DNA from: Pseudomonas resinovorans NBRC 106553
Lineage (GTDB): Bacteria > Pseudomonadota > Gammaproteobacteria > Pseudomonadales > Pseudomonadaceae
Direction of reading: 5' to 3'
DNA length: 64,000 bases
Assembly: GCF_000412695.1 (NCBI RefSeq)
Contig: NC_021499.1
Location: 5,580,001 to 5,644,000 of the forward strand
The first letter of the stretch is position 1; each line of letters opens with the position of its first letter. This document shows positions 47,906 through 57,901 of this stretch, in pieces. Made by a program: the position numbers and the translations under genes. The notes under the pieces are model-generated. The model was not told the DNA's origin and ran no database searches. It saw only the letters and a list, made by a program, of their open reading frames with translations.

Positions 47906-47968
47906 CTCGTGTCTCCAGGAAGGTCCGGGCGCGCCAGGCGCCGCCCGGACCGGACGTTCGAGGACGGC

Positions 47969-50680
47969 TCAGTACCACTGGCCGAAGCGGCGGATGTAGA
48001 TCGTCTTCATCAATTGGGCGGTGACGCAGTAGCAGAGCAACGTGCCCACCAGCCAGGGGAAGTACGCCCAGGGCAGCGGCACCAGGCCGACCATGGAGCC
48101 CAGCGGCGAGAAGGGGATGTAGATACCCAGCACCATCACCAGCCCGGTCATCAGCATCACCGGCAAGGCCGCGGTGCTCTGGATGAAGGGGATCTTGCGG
48201 GTGCGCAGCATGTGCACCACCAGCGTCTGCGAGAGGAGGCCCTCGATGAACCAGCCGGACTGGAACAACGCCTGCATCTCGGGGCTGTTGGCGGCGAACA
48301 CGAACCACATCAGGGCGAAGGTGGTGATGTCGAAGATGGACGAGGTGGGGCCGATCCAGAGCATGAAGCGGCCGATGTTCTTCGCGTCCCACTTGCGCGG
48401 CTTGGCGAGGAACTCCTTGTCCATCTTGTCCCAGGGCAGCGACAGCTGGGAGATGTCGTACATCAGGTTCTGCAGTAGCAGGTGGATCGCAAGCATCGGC
48501 AGGAAGGGGATGAAGGCGCTGGCGACCAGGACCGAGAACACGTTGCCGAAGTTGGAGCTGGCGGTCATGTTCAGGTACTTCATGATGTTGCCGAAGGTCT
48601 CGCGGCCCTTGATCACGCCCTCCTCCAGCACCATCAGGCTCTTTTCCAGGAGGATGATGTCGGCCGATTCCTTGGCGATATCGGTGGCGCCGTCCACCGA
48701 TATGCCGACATCGGCATCGCGCAATGCCGGGGCGTCGTTGATGCCGTCGCCGAGGAAGCCCACGGTATGGCCGTTGTTCTGCAGCGCCTTGAGCACCCGC
48801 GACTTCTGCAGCGGGGTGAGCTTGGCGAATACCGTGCGTTCCTCCACCAGGCGGCCGAGCACGCCGTCGTCCATGTGGTCGATATCGCGGCCCAGCAGCG
48901 GCTCGCCGACCTCCAGCCCCACCTCGCGGCAGATCTTCGCGGTGACCACCGGGTTGTCGCCGGTCAGCACCTTCACCGCCACGCCGTTGCCGCGCAGGGC
49001 GGCGATGGCCGGGCCGGCGGTTTCCTTCGGCGGATCGAGGAAGGTGAGCAGGCCTTCGATGACCAGCTCGCGCTCGTCGCTGCCGCTGTATTGCTTGCGC
49101 GCCTCGCTCGGCAACAGCTCGCGGGTGCCCACCAGCAGCACGCGGAAGCCGTCGCGGTTCAACTCCCCGGCCTGCTCCAGCAGCGCCGCGCGCTGGCTCT
49201 CGTCGAGCGCCACGGCGACGCCGTCCTGACGCACGCGGGTGGCGATTTCGAGCATTTCCTCCACCGCGCCCTTGCACACCAGCAGGTGATGGCCTTGGCG
49301 GTCCTGGAGGATCACCGACAGCCGGCGGCGGACGAAGTCGAAGGGCAGCTCGTCGACCTTGCGCCATGACCCGGGGGCGCTGAAGCGCGGATTCTCCTCG
49401 GCGAAGCGCACCACGGCGCGGTCCATCAGGTTCTTCATGCCGGACTGGTGGTGGCTGTTCAGCCAGGCCAGTTGCAGTACCTGCTCGCAACGCTGGCCGG
49501 CAAGGTCGAGATGGTGCTCGAGGATGATCCGGTCCTGGGTCAGGGTGCCGGTCTTGTCGGTGCACAGCACGTCCATGGCGCCGAAGTTCTGGATGGCGTT
49601 GAGACGCTTGACCACCACCTTGCGCCTGACCATCGCCACCGCGCCCTTGGCCAGGTTGGCGCTGACGATCATCGGCAGCATTTCCGGGGTCAGCCCCACC
49701 GCCACCGCCAGGGCGAACATGAAGGCCTCGGCCCAGTCGCCCTTGGTGAAGCCGTTGATCAGCAGCACCACCGGCACCATCACCAGCATGAAGCGGATCA
49801 GCAGCCAGCTGACGCTGTTCACCCCACGATCGAAGGAAGTCTGCGCCCGCGAACCGACGATGGAGCGGGCCAGCGAGCCGAAGTAGGTGCGCGCGCCGGT
49901 GGCCACCACCACGGCGGTGGCGGTGCCGCTGACCACGTTGGTGCCCATGAAGCAGATGTTCGGCAGTTCCAGCAGGTCGTGCTGGTCGACGGCCACCCGC
50001 TCGGCGGACTTCTCCCGCACCGCGCCGAGGGTGTCGTACTTCTCCACCGGCAAGGCTTCGCCGGTGAGCACGGCCTGGCTGATGAACAGGTCGCGGGATT
50101 CGATCAGGCGGATGTCGGCCGGGATCATGTCGCCGGCCGACAGGCGCAGGATGTCGCCGACCACCAGCTCGCCCATGGGAATCTCGCGCAGTTCGCCGCG
50201 CATGCCCGGTTTGTCGCGGCGCAGCACCGTGGCGGTGGTGCGCACCATGGCCTTGAGCGCCTCGGCGGCCTTGGCCGAGCGGTACTCCTGCCAGAAGCGC
50301 ATCAGGCCACTGCCCAGGACCATGCAGAGGACGATGGTCACGCCGGTCAGATCGGTTTCCTCGCCGTCTCGCAGCGGCAGCCAGAAGTCGGTGAAGAAGC
50401 TGATCACCGACAGCGTCATCAACACGTAGATGAAGGGGTTGTTGAAGGCCTTCAGCAATTGCAGCAGCGCGTGGGGCGGCCGGTCGTGCGCTACCTCGTT
50501 GGGGCCGTCCTGCTGCAGGCGTGCCTGGGCCTCGGCCAGGTCGAGGCCGTCCTGGCGGCTGCGCACATTGAAGAGGGTGGTTTCCAGGCTGTTCTGCGCC
50601 TCGCGGGCGGCACGCATGGACAGCTTGTCGTTACGGCGTTCGGCTTCGAGCCGGGTGTCTTGCTTGGTCGCTACGCTCAT
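47969..50680 (-). CDS. mgtA: Mg2+-importing P-type ATPase MgtA
   Basis: This P3B-type inner-membrane ATPase imports Mg2+ when it is scarce. In the 903-residue protein the phosphorylation site is CTDKTGTLTQD, with TGEALPVEK (actuator), [16 protein letters not shown] (hinge) and the MgtA-type segments VGLTPEMLPMIV and NMTASSNFGNVFSVLVASAFIPFLPM. I chose MSVATKQDTR at 50680, which has an AGGAG site 10 bp upstream; an in-frame extension to 50737 has no better support. A long leader with a proline-rich ORF precedes the gene. Confidence 0.96.
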   Translation of the reverse strand: MSVATKQDTRLEAERRNDKLSMRAAREAQNSLETTLFNVRSRQDGLDLAEAQARLQQDGPNEVAHDRPPHALLQLLKAFNNPFIYVLMTLSVISFFTDFWLPLRDGEETDLTGVTIVLCMVLGSGLMRFWQEYRSAKAAEALKAMVRTTATVLRRDKPGMRGELREIPMGELVVGDILRLSAGDMIPADIRLIESRDLFISQAVLTGEALPVEKYDTLGAVREKSAERVAVDQHDLLELPNICFMGTNVVSGTATAVVVATGARTYFGSLARSIVGSRAQTSFDRGVNSVSWLLIRFMLVMVPVVLLINGFTKGDWAEAFMFALAVAVGLTPEMLPMIVSANLAKGAVAMVRRKVVVKRLNAIQNFGAMDVLCTDKTGTLTQDRIILEHHLDLAGQRCEQVLQLAWLNSHHQSGMKNLMDRAVVRFAEENPRFSAPGSWRKVDELPFDFVRRRLSVILQDRQGHHLLVCKGAVEEMLEIATRVRQDGVAVALDESQRAALLEQAGELNRDGFRVLLVGTRELLPSEARKQYSGSDERELVIEGLLTFLDPPKETAGPAIAALRGNGVAVKVLTGDNPVVTAKICREVGLEVGEPLLGRDIDHMDDGVLGRLVEERTVFAKLTPLQKSRVLKALQNNGHTVGFLGDGINDAPALRDADVGISVDGATDIAKESADIILLEKSLMVLEEGVIKGRETFGNIMKYLNMTASSNFGNVFSVLVASAFIPFLPMLAIHLLLQNLMYDISQLSLPWDKMDKEFLAKPRKWDAKNIGRFMLWIGPTSSIFDITTFALMWFVFAANSPEMQALFQSGWFIEGLLSQTLVVHMLRTRKIPFIQSTAALPVMLMTGLVMVLGIYIPFSPLGSMVGLVPLPWAYFPWLVGTLLCYCVTAQLMKTIYIRRFGQWY

Positions 50681-50724
50681 GACTCGGGTCTCCTGTCGCG
50701 AGCTGCGCGACGGCGACACGAGTC
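50681..50724 (-). promoter_or_regulatory. Hairpin enclosing the mgtA ribosome-binding site
   Basis: On the mRNA, GACTCG (50724-50719) pairs with CGAGTC (50686-50681), and TGTCGC (50718-50713) pairs with GCGACA (50699-50694). The 7-nt bulge between the right-hand arms contains the AGGAG segment. It ends directly at the mgtA ATG and could gate initiation. Confidence 0.6.
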
Positions 50725-50733
50725 GGCTACCGG

Positions 50734-50868
50734 TCAAGTGACGGGCAGCGGCGTGCCGGGTCGCGGTGCTCGCGATCGGTCATCGGGAATGTCGGGGATT
50801 TCGGGGCAGGCCCACTGCGGGCGGCCGAAGGGGCGGCGCGCAGCGGGCCGACTTGGTGGTTCGTCCAT
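50734..50868 (-). CDS. Proline-rich leader ORF upstream of mgtA (MgtL-like candidate)
   Basis: A 44-codon frame opens MDEPPSRPAARRPFGRP and ends GTPLPVT; 12 of its 44 residues are proline. AAGGAG stands 7 bp before the ATG, an excellent ribosome site. It ends 53 nt before the mgtA start. Salmonella and E. coli mgtA have a leader peptide, MgtL, with an acidic/proline-rich beginning (MDPEPTP or MEPDPTP). In low Mg2+ or proline, slow or unstable translation of MgtL lets transcription continue into mgtA. The arrangement here is the same in kind though the peptide is longer. Function is inferred. Confidence 0.65.
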   Translation of the reverse strand: MDEPPSRPAARRPFGRPQWACPEIPDIPDDRSRAPRPGTPLPVT

Positions 50869-51021
50869 GGCAGGCTCCTTGTGCGGGGGAACGGATACCG
50901 GCGCGCCTAGCGGCGGCGGGCCTGGCGTTGCTCAGGCGCTACGGCGCCCGGCCGTTGGCCGGCCGCGCTGATGCATCGGCTGGAAGTGGTCGTGGCGTGA
51001 GCCAGGAGGCCATTGCGCGGA

Positions 51022-51052
51022 CGCGCATCCGCGCCAACAGGGCGGATGCGCG
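51022..51052. promoter_or_regulatory. Perfect 11-bp hairpin in the mgtA leader
   Basis: CGCGCATCCGC (51022-51032) and GCGGATGCGCG (51042-51052) form an uninterrupted stem with a 9-nt loop. It has no T-run. It lies in the transcribed leader if the promoter at 51295-51323 is used, and so is a candidate structural part of the control region. Confidence 0.6.
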
Positions 51053-51083
51053 GGGGGAATGCGGAGTGTGGAAGTGCATGTAT

Positions 51084-51113
51084 CACCTGTACCCGGCGCG
51101 CCGGTCACAGGTG
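51084..51113. promoter_or_regulatory. Nested inverted repeat in the mgtA leader
   Basis: CACCTGT (51084-51090) pairs with ACAGGTG (51107-51113) around an inner palindrome CCGGCGCGCCGG (51093-51104). It is the second strong stem in the leader. Confidence 0.55.
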
Positions 51114-51294
51114 AGCAGCCAGGGATCAGCCCAGGAAGCCGCTCAACCGACCGGCCCGTTGCGGGCTCCGTCGTGCTTGGTTCGTGTTCATCACGCCGGC
51201 ACTCTCGTTGAGGGCCGGCCGACATCTGCTGGGAATACTGTCCATGGCTCGCTTGATCGGAAAAAGGAGGGCCCGGCTACTGCTGGGCGGGCGA

Positions 51295-51323
51295 TTTATA
51301 GGCCCGGGTGGCGAGAGGGTCAA
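51295..51323 (-). promoter_or_regulatory. Sigma-70 promoter for the mgtA leader
   Basis: On the minus strand, TTGACC (51323-51318) and TATAAA (51300-51295) are separated by exactly 17 bp, close to the consensus. Transcription would begin near 51288, giving a leader of about 600 nt before mgtA. No other gene lies in 50881-51444, apart from a weaker 39-codon minus-strand frame at 51126-51245. Confidence 0.75.
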
Positions 51324-51444
51324 GGACTGATCCGGGCCAGTCGTGCGGTTCGGACGTTTCGTTCAGCGAACCGACAGCTCTCCTACCCGCGAGCGCCCTT
51401 CGACGGCCCCCCGGCTATACTGCGCCGCCTGACTGGAGCCCTGC

Positions 51445-52794
51445 ATGAGCCTGTTGCGCGACGCCTGGCGGCATACCCCGACCCACCACAAGGTCTGGGC
51501 GCTGGCAGCCCCGATGATCCTCTCGAACCTTTCCGTGCCGCTGGTGGCGCTGGTGGACAGCACGGTGGTGGGCCATCTGCCCCACGCGCACCAGCTTGCC
51601 GCCGTGGCGGTGGGTAGCACCCTGTACATGCTGCTGCTCGGCGTACTGGGCTTCCTGCGCATGGGTACCACCGGCTTCGCCGCCCAGGCCGCCGGCCGCG
51701 CCGATGGCGGCGCCCTGCGCCAGGTGCTGCTGCAGGGCCTGGGGCTGGCATCGGGCCTGGCGCTGCTGCTGGGCCTGCTGGCGGTGCCCTTCAGCGGCTT
51801 CGCACTGCACCTGATGGCCCCCTCGGCGGAGCTGGACGCGCTGACCCGCGAGTTCTTCCACATCCGCCTGCTCGGGCTGCCGGCGGCCCTGGCCAACTAC
51901 GCCCTGGTGGGCTGGTTCCTCGGCACCCAGAACGCCCGCGCGCCGCTGGCCATCCTGCTCGGCACCAACCTGGCCAACATCGCCCTGGCGCTGTGGTTCG
52001 TCCTCGGGCTCGACTGGGGCGTGGCCGGTGCCGCGCGCGCGGCGGTGATCGCCGAATGGAGCGGCGTGCTGATCGGCCTGGCGCTGACCCGCGGCGCCCT
52101 GCGCCGCCACCCCGGTCGCATCGACTGGCCGGCGCTGCGGCTGTGGCGCAACTGGCGGCCGCTGCTGGCGGTGAACCGCGACATCTTCATCCGCTCCCTG
52201 GCGCTGCAGCTGGTGTTCTTCCTGCTCACGGTGCAGGGCACCCGCCTGGGGGATGCCACGGTGGCGGCCAACGCCCTGCTGCTCAACGGCCTGCTGGTGA
52301 CCGCCTACGCGCTGGATGGCCTGGCCCATGCGGTGGAGGCCCTGTGCGGTCACGCCATCGGCGCCCGCGACCGCCTGACCCTGCGCCGCTCGCTGCTGGT
52401 GGCCGGTGGCTGGTCGCTGATCGCGAGCCTGGCCTTCGCGCTGTTCTTCGCCATCGGCGGCGACCTGTTCATCAACATGCAGAGCGATATCGCCGAGGTG
52501 CGCGAGGTGGCCCACCACTACCTGCCCTACCTGGCGCTGTTGCCCCTGGTGGCGGTGTGGAGCTACCTGCTGGACGGCCTGTTCATCGGCGCCACCCGCG
52601 CCCGCGAGATGCGCGACGCCATGCTGGTGGCGGTGGTACTTAGCCTGCCACTGGGTTGGGGGCTACAGTTTCTCGGCAACCACGGCCTCTGGCTGGCCTT
52701 CCTCGCCTTCATGGCCCTGCGGGGGATCAGTCTGGGTATCCAGGCCTGGCGCCTGAAACGGAACGACGCCTGGTTCGCCGGCGCACATGGATAA
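51445..52794 (+). CDS. MATE-family exporter (DinF-like)
   Basis: This 449-residue inner-membrane exporter has twelve membrane segments in two MatE repeats. The first helix (LAAPMILSNLSVPLVALVDSTVVGHL) and the repeat GVAGAARAAVIAEW match the DinF branch. MATE proteins expel cationic drugs or other toxic compounds using Na+ or H+. The gene is divergent from the mgtA promoter, with about 120 bp between. The substrate is unknown. No SOS box was noticed in the short upstream interval. Confidence 0.92.
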   Translation: MSLLRDAWRHTPTHHKVWALAAPMILSNLSVPLVALVDSTVVGHLPHAHQLAAVAVGSTLYMLLLGVLGFLRMGTTGFAAQAAGRADGGALRQVLLQGLGLASGLALLLGLLAVPFSGFALHLMAPSAELDALTREFFHIRLLGLPAALANYALVGWFLGTQNARAPLAILLGTNLANIALALWFVLGLDWGVAGAARAAVIAEWSGVLIGLALTRGALRRHPGRIDWPALRLWRNWRPLLAVNRDIFIRSLALQLVFFLLTVQGTRLGDATVAANALLLNGLLVTAYALDGLAHAVEALCGHAIGARDRLTLRRSLLVAGGWSLIASLAFALFFAIGGDLFINMQSDIAEVREVAHHYLPYLALLPLVAVWSYLLDGLFIGATRAREMRDAMLVAVVLSLPLGWGLQFLGNHGLWLAFLAFMALRGISLGIQAWRLKRNDAWFAGAHG

Positions 52795-52842
52795 GCAAGC
52801 CGGACCATAACTAGAAAACCCTGATGACCTGAAGGAGCCCTC

Positions 52843-53301
52843 ATGGGACAAGCAATCGCCGCCTATCTGCATTTCATCTCGATCTTCGTGCTCTTCGCCC
52901 TGCTCACCCTTGAGCACCGGCTGTTCAAGCTGCCGCTGGACCTGGAACGGGCCCGCAGCCTCGTGCGCATCGATATCGGCTACGGCCTGGCCGCCGGCGT
53001 GGTGCTGCTGACCGGCCTGGCGCGGGTGGTCTGGTACGGCAAGGGCCTGGACTACTACCTGCACAACTCGCTGTTCCACGCCAAGGTCACCCTGTTCGTG
53101 CTGATCGCCCTGCTCTCGGCCTTCCCCACGTTCGTCTTCCTCAACTGGCGCAACGAGCTGAAGGCCGGCCAGGTGCCGCACATGAGCACGGGCAAGGCCC
53201 GTGCGGTGATCATGGTGATCCGCCTGGAGTTGCTGCTGGTGCTGATCCTGCCGCTGCTGGCCGTGCTGATGGCGCGCGGCTATGGGGTGATCGGCGGCTG
53301 A
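52843..53301 (+). CDS. DUF2214 membrane protein
   Basis: The 152-residue protein has four membrane helices (QAIAAYLHFISIFVLFALLTLEH at the start, GLAAGVVLLTGLARVVWYGKG, HAKVTLFVLIALLSAFPTFVFL, LELLLVLILPLLAVLMARGYG). It fits the DUF2214 family. Conserved His and Arg residues near the membrane edges hint at a cofactor, but no function is known. An AAGGAG site precedes the ATG. It probably shares a transcript with the upstream MATE gene (48-bp gap). Confidence 0.82.
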   Translation: MGQAIAAYLHFISIFVLFALLTLEHRLFKLPLDLERARSLVRIDIGYGLAAGVVLLTGLARVVWYGKGLDYYLHNSLFHAKVTLFVLIALLSAFPTFVFLNWRNELKAGQVPHMSTGKARAVIMVIRLELLLVLILPLLAVLMARGYGVIGG

Positions 53302-53308
53302 CCGGCGC

Positions 53309-53340
53309 CGTTGGGCTTCGCTGCGCTCAGCCCAACCTAC
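53309..53340. repeat. Intergenic dyad overlapping the azoreductase stop codon
   Basis: GTTGGGCT and AGCCCAAC flank a short loop and are followed by CTAC. The same element, complete, is at 57298-57380. The stop codon of the minus-strand azoreductase (53339-53337) is made by this repeat. Confidence 0.7.
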
Positions 53341-53960
53341 AGCAGCACATCGGGGAAGGGCTCGGGGGCGAACACCGGGTTGAACGACAGGCGCTCCCGG
53401 GCCTGCTGCAGGGCCGCGGCCACGGCCTCCTCGCCATCGGCCAGGCCCTGCAGGTGGATGTACTCCACATGGTGCAGGCCGACGATGCCCAGTACATGGC
53501 GCAGGTAGGGTGAGAGGAAGTCCATCTGCTTGGTCCGTGCGCCCAGGTAATGGCCGCCGGAGCTCAGCACCACGAAGGTCGGGCGGTCCTCCAGCAGGCC
53601 GATTCGCTGGCCGTCCTCGATGCGGAAGCTGCGGTCGATGCGCACCACGTAGTCCAGCCAGAGCTTCAGCGCCGCCGGCACCATGTAGTTGTGCATGGGG
53701 GTGGAAATCAACAGGTAGTGGCTGCTCTCCAGCTCGCCGATCAGTTGCTCGGAGAGCGTGAAGTGCTCGTCCGCGCAGTCGGACTTGCCGACCACCGCCT
53801 GGGCGTAATCGGCACACAGCGGCGGCAGCGGCTCGCGCACCAGGTTGCGGACGATCACCTCGGCCTTCGGGTGGATGCGCCGGGCCATTTCCCGGGCCAG
53901 TTGGCCACCGGGCGAAGCCAGGTCGTTGGGACTGCATTCGAGCAGGAGGACGCGCGGCAT
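53337..53960 (-). CDS. FMN-dependent NADH-azoreductase (flavodoxin fold)
   Basis: The 207-residue protein reduces azo or quinone compounds with NAD(P)H. The FMN-binding start (LLLECSPNDLASPGGQLAREM), STPMHNYMVPAALKLWLDYVVR and the SSGGHYLGA loop match the AzoR family. The C-terminus ends within a dispersed repeat (PEPFPDVLL then stop), so its last residues may have been set by that insertion. It is an isolated gene, convergent with the DUF2214 gene. Confidence 0.88.
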   Translation of the reverse strand: MPRVLLLECSPNDLASPGGQLAREMARRIHPKAEVIVRNLVREPLPPLCADYAQAVVGKSDCADEHFTLSEQLIGELESSHYLLISTPMHNYMVPAALKLWLDYVVRIDRSFRIEDGQRIGLLEDRPTFVVLSSGGHYLGARTKQMDFLSPYLRHVLGIVGLHHVEYIHLQGLADGEEAVAAALQQARERLSFNPVFAPEPFPDVLL

Positions 53961-54299
53961 GGTGGGCTCCTGAAAAGACTGAGAATCGCTCGCGGATATG
54001 AAAGCGCCGCAGCGGGATTTTTGCCAGGGGGGATGGACCGTCGGTTGGGCCGCATGCAGCCGATGGGCGCTGTAAGAGCGGGCAGCACGGGGAGGTGTTG
54101 CTCAAGCCGGATTGGCAATTTTGTGTGATTGCCCGGCCTGGCTCCCTGCCAATGGATGCCTCCCTCTCCCCCGGCCCCTCTCCCGGAGGGCGAGGGGTGA
54201 CTCGCGCCTGATGCCCGTACCAACCTGAAACGAAGCATCGATGATGACGCCGCGCAAAGCGCCCCTTCAGACGGCCGAGTGGAATCCTTGCGCAGGGGG
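53961..54299. other. Intergenic region with no gene seen
   Basis: It contains the 5' side of the azoreductase gene and the common Pseudomonas intergenic text 'cctctcccccggcccctctcccggagggcgaggggtgactcg', which forms a CCTCTCCC/GGGCGAGGGG dyad. No frame with coding character was found. Confidence 0.5.
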
Positions 54300-54490
54300 A
54301 CGAGCGGCATGGATGCCGCGAGAGCCGCGCAGGGCCATGGATGGCCCTTCGCGGCGGCCCCCGGATCAAGGATGGAAGGAGGGAAGTTCGGCGCAGCCGA
54401 ACCCGGATGTCGGGGCAAGCCCTTTGCTTCCTTTGGGTGGTGCGGCATTCCGACGACTGCCAAAGGAAGTCGCCCGAGGGGGCGAAACAG
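54300..54490 (+). ncRNA. Structured intergenic element with repeated GGA hexaloops
   Basis: Two hairpins present the hexaloop ATGGAT. One is GCGGC/GCCGC (54304-54308, 54315-54319). The other is a longer stem, GCCGCG-c-AGGGCC / GGCCCT-t-CGCGGC (54324-54336, 54343-54355). A linker has CAAGGATGGAAGGAGG (54367-54382). Two further stems follow: GTTCGGC/GCCGAAC (54386-54402) and CTTCCTTTGG/CCAAAGGAAG (54427-54436, 54460-54469). Short frames across it do not look like proteins. CANGGANG in a loop is the RsmA/CsrA recognition motif. Transcription and direction are not shown; a repeat-family identity is also possible. Confidence 0.45.
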
Positions 54491-54574
54491 AAACCGGAAG
54501 CCCACTCGGCAATGAGCCAGACATCGGAAGCCCAAACCAGCTTGCCAATCCAACGTGATATCCAACCAAGAAAA

Positions 54575-54595
54575 AGCCCGGCACATGGCCGGGCT
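54575..54595 (-). terminator. Rho-independent terminator of speA
   Basis: AGCCCGGC (54575-54582) and GCCGGGCT (54588-54595) form the stem. The minus strand continues with TTTTTC, 20 bp after the speA stop. Confidence 0.85.
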
Positions 54596-54614
54596 CTTTC
54601 ATTACCGCACCCCG

Positions 54615-56528
<1,914 letters not shown>

Positions 56529-56660
56529 CGGTTTCCCCTTGTGGGATAGAAAAGGGCCATACCCGCCGAAACCTGCCGGGCGGGCGCTGATAGATTAATT
56601 CGGTCGTATGACGCTGGAGTGTTGACCGCGACTATGCCGGTCAGTTTAGAAAGCCGTGGC

Positions 56661-57032
56661 TCAGCCGCCGGATTTCTTGGTCTTGAAGCCGCGCTTGGCG
56701 AGCTCTTCAAGCAACAGGTCCACGTGGTCGCCCTGGATCTCGATCACGCCGTCCTTCAGCGCTCCACCGGTGCCACAGCGCCGCTTGAGCGCAGTGGCCA
56801 GCTCCTTCAGGGCATCCTCGGCCAGCGGCACGCCGCTGACGGTGGTGACGGTCTTGCCGCCACGGCCCTTGGTTTCCCGGCGCACGCGGGCAATGCCATC
56901 GCCGGCAGGCACGCTGGCTTGCTTGCAGATACAGGCATCGAGAGGCTGGCGGCATTCCGGGCAGTGCCGGCCGCTGTCGGTGGAGTACACCAGGCCGCCG
57001 AGGGCGGCTAAGGACGAAGCTTTCTTGACCAC
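56661..57032 (-). CDS. yciH: SUI1/eIF1-like translation factor YciH
   Basis: The 123-residue protein combines an N-terminal zinc-ribbon-like segment (CPECRQPLDACIC) with the SUI1 fold (RRETKGRGGKTVTTVSGVPL, CGTGGALKDGVIEIQGDH). In archaea and eukaryotes this fold polices start-codon selection, and bacterial YciH appears to inhibit aberrant initiation. It lies 130 bp upstream of speA with its own start region. The same neighbours occur in P. aeruginosa. Confidence 0.92.
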   Translation of the reverse strand: MVKKASSLAALGGLVYSTDSGRHCPECRQPLDACICKQASVPAGDGIARVRRETKGRGGKTVTTVSGVPLAEDALKELATALKRRCGTGGALKDGVIEIQGDHVDLLLEELAKRGFKTKKSGG

Positions 57033-57111
57033 CGGCTTTCCTCGTAGGGGTCAGGATAGCGACTGGTCGGCAGGTGCCGACCGCGAAGCCCCACTCTGGC
57101 AGGGGCAGCGC

Positions 57112-57132
57112 AGCCCGGCGCATGGCCGGGCT
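57112..57132. repeat. GC-rich hairpin like the speA terminator
   Basis: AGCCCGGC (57112-57119) and GCCGGGCT (57125-57132) repeat the stem found after speA, but here without a T-run. It lies in the leader of yciH. Confidence 0.5.
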
Positions 57133-57250
57133 TGAAAGGCCGCGAAATTTACCAGCATTCGCGGCGAATGCTAAGTACGAAAATGCGCCATTGATCGACA
57201 GATTGGCGACCCCGTTCGGCATAGCGCACGAAAGGGTCCGGGATAATGCA

Positions 57251-57275
57251 CAAACCCGCGCCTGGCGCGGGTTTG
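57251..57275 (-). terminator. Strong hairpin downstream of the NUDIX gene
   Basis: CAAACCCGCGC (57251-57261) and GCGCGGGTTTG (57265-57275) form an 11-bp stem with a 3-nt loop. It probably ends the DUF2333-NUDIX transcript. The T-tract is short. Confidence 0.65.
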
Positions 57276-57297
57276 GCGTGGAGATGGAGCGCTTCTC

Positions 57298-57380
57298 GTA
57301 GGTTGGGTTGAGGAACGAAACCCAACGCCGCGATCGCCCGGAACCGCACGTTGGGCTTCGCTTCGCTCTGCCCAACCTAC
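57298..57380. repeat. Palindromic intergenic repeat (GTAGGTTGGG family)
   Basis: GTAGGTTGGG (57298-57307) pairs with CCCAACCTAC (57371-57380), and inner GTTGGGCTTCG text is shared with 53309-53340. The repeat provides the stop codon of the NUDIX gene at 57379-57377. Confidence 0.8.
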
Positions 57381-57901
57381 AGGGCAGCGAGATACAACTG
57401 CAGCGCCTTGAGGGAGTCGGGGCAGCAGGGCTCCAGGGCCACGGCCTGCTCCAAGGTCATGAAGCGCGCTTCCAGCACTTCCTCGGGCTGCAACTTCAGC
57501 GGCGCGTCGGAGACGGCGGAGAACACCGCGCCCCAAAGCCGGTTGCCCGGGCCGTCGAAATAGAAGCGGCCATGCTCGCGCAGGGGCACGCCGGCAATGC
57601 CGAGCTCTTCCTCCAGTTCGCGGGCGGCGGATTCGGCGTAGTCCTCGTCTTCCTGGACCATGCCACCAGCGGCCACGTCCCAGTAGCCCGGGTAGAGCGC
57701 CTTGCTCAGGGTGCGGCGGTGCACGCAAAGCTCGCCGGCGGAGTTGAACAGCAGGATGAAGGTGCCACGGGAGATCAGCCCGCGCTCACGCAGCTCGGCG
57801 CGCGGCAGGCCACCCAGGGGGCGGTCCTGCTCGTCGACCCAGGCCACCCGCTCGGCGTCGGAGGCGGCGCGATGGGCCGCCTCGCGATCGTCGATGGCCA
57901 T
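57377..57901 (-). CDS. NUDIX hydrolase
   Basis: The 174-residue pyrophosphohydrolase has the NUDIX box GGMVQEDEDYAESAARELEEELGI, with the metal-binding REXXEE present. The N-terminal part (RVAWVDEQDRPLGGLPRAELRERGL) resembles the YfcD/IDI-like subgroup. The substrate is unknown. The ATG overlaps the DUF2333 stop by one base (TGATG), giving translational coupling. The C-terminus runs into a palindromic repeat. Confidence 0.9.
   Translation of the reverse strand: MAIDDREAAHRAASDAERVAWVDEQDRPLGGLPRAELRERGLISRGTFILLFNSAGELCVHRRTLSKALYPGYWDVAAGGMVQEDEDYAESAARELEEELGIAGVPLREHGRFYFDGPGNRLWGAVFSAVSDAPLKLQPEEVLEARFMTLEQAVALEPCCPDSLKALQLYLAAL

Noticed and set aside
54241..54558. A protein of about 105 residues in the azoreductase-speA gap
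   Set aside because: The frame is Arg/Pro/Gly-rich, overlaps several strong hairpins and has no ribosome site. A structured or repeated element explains it better.
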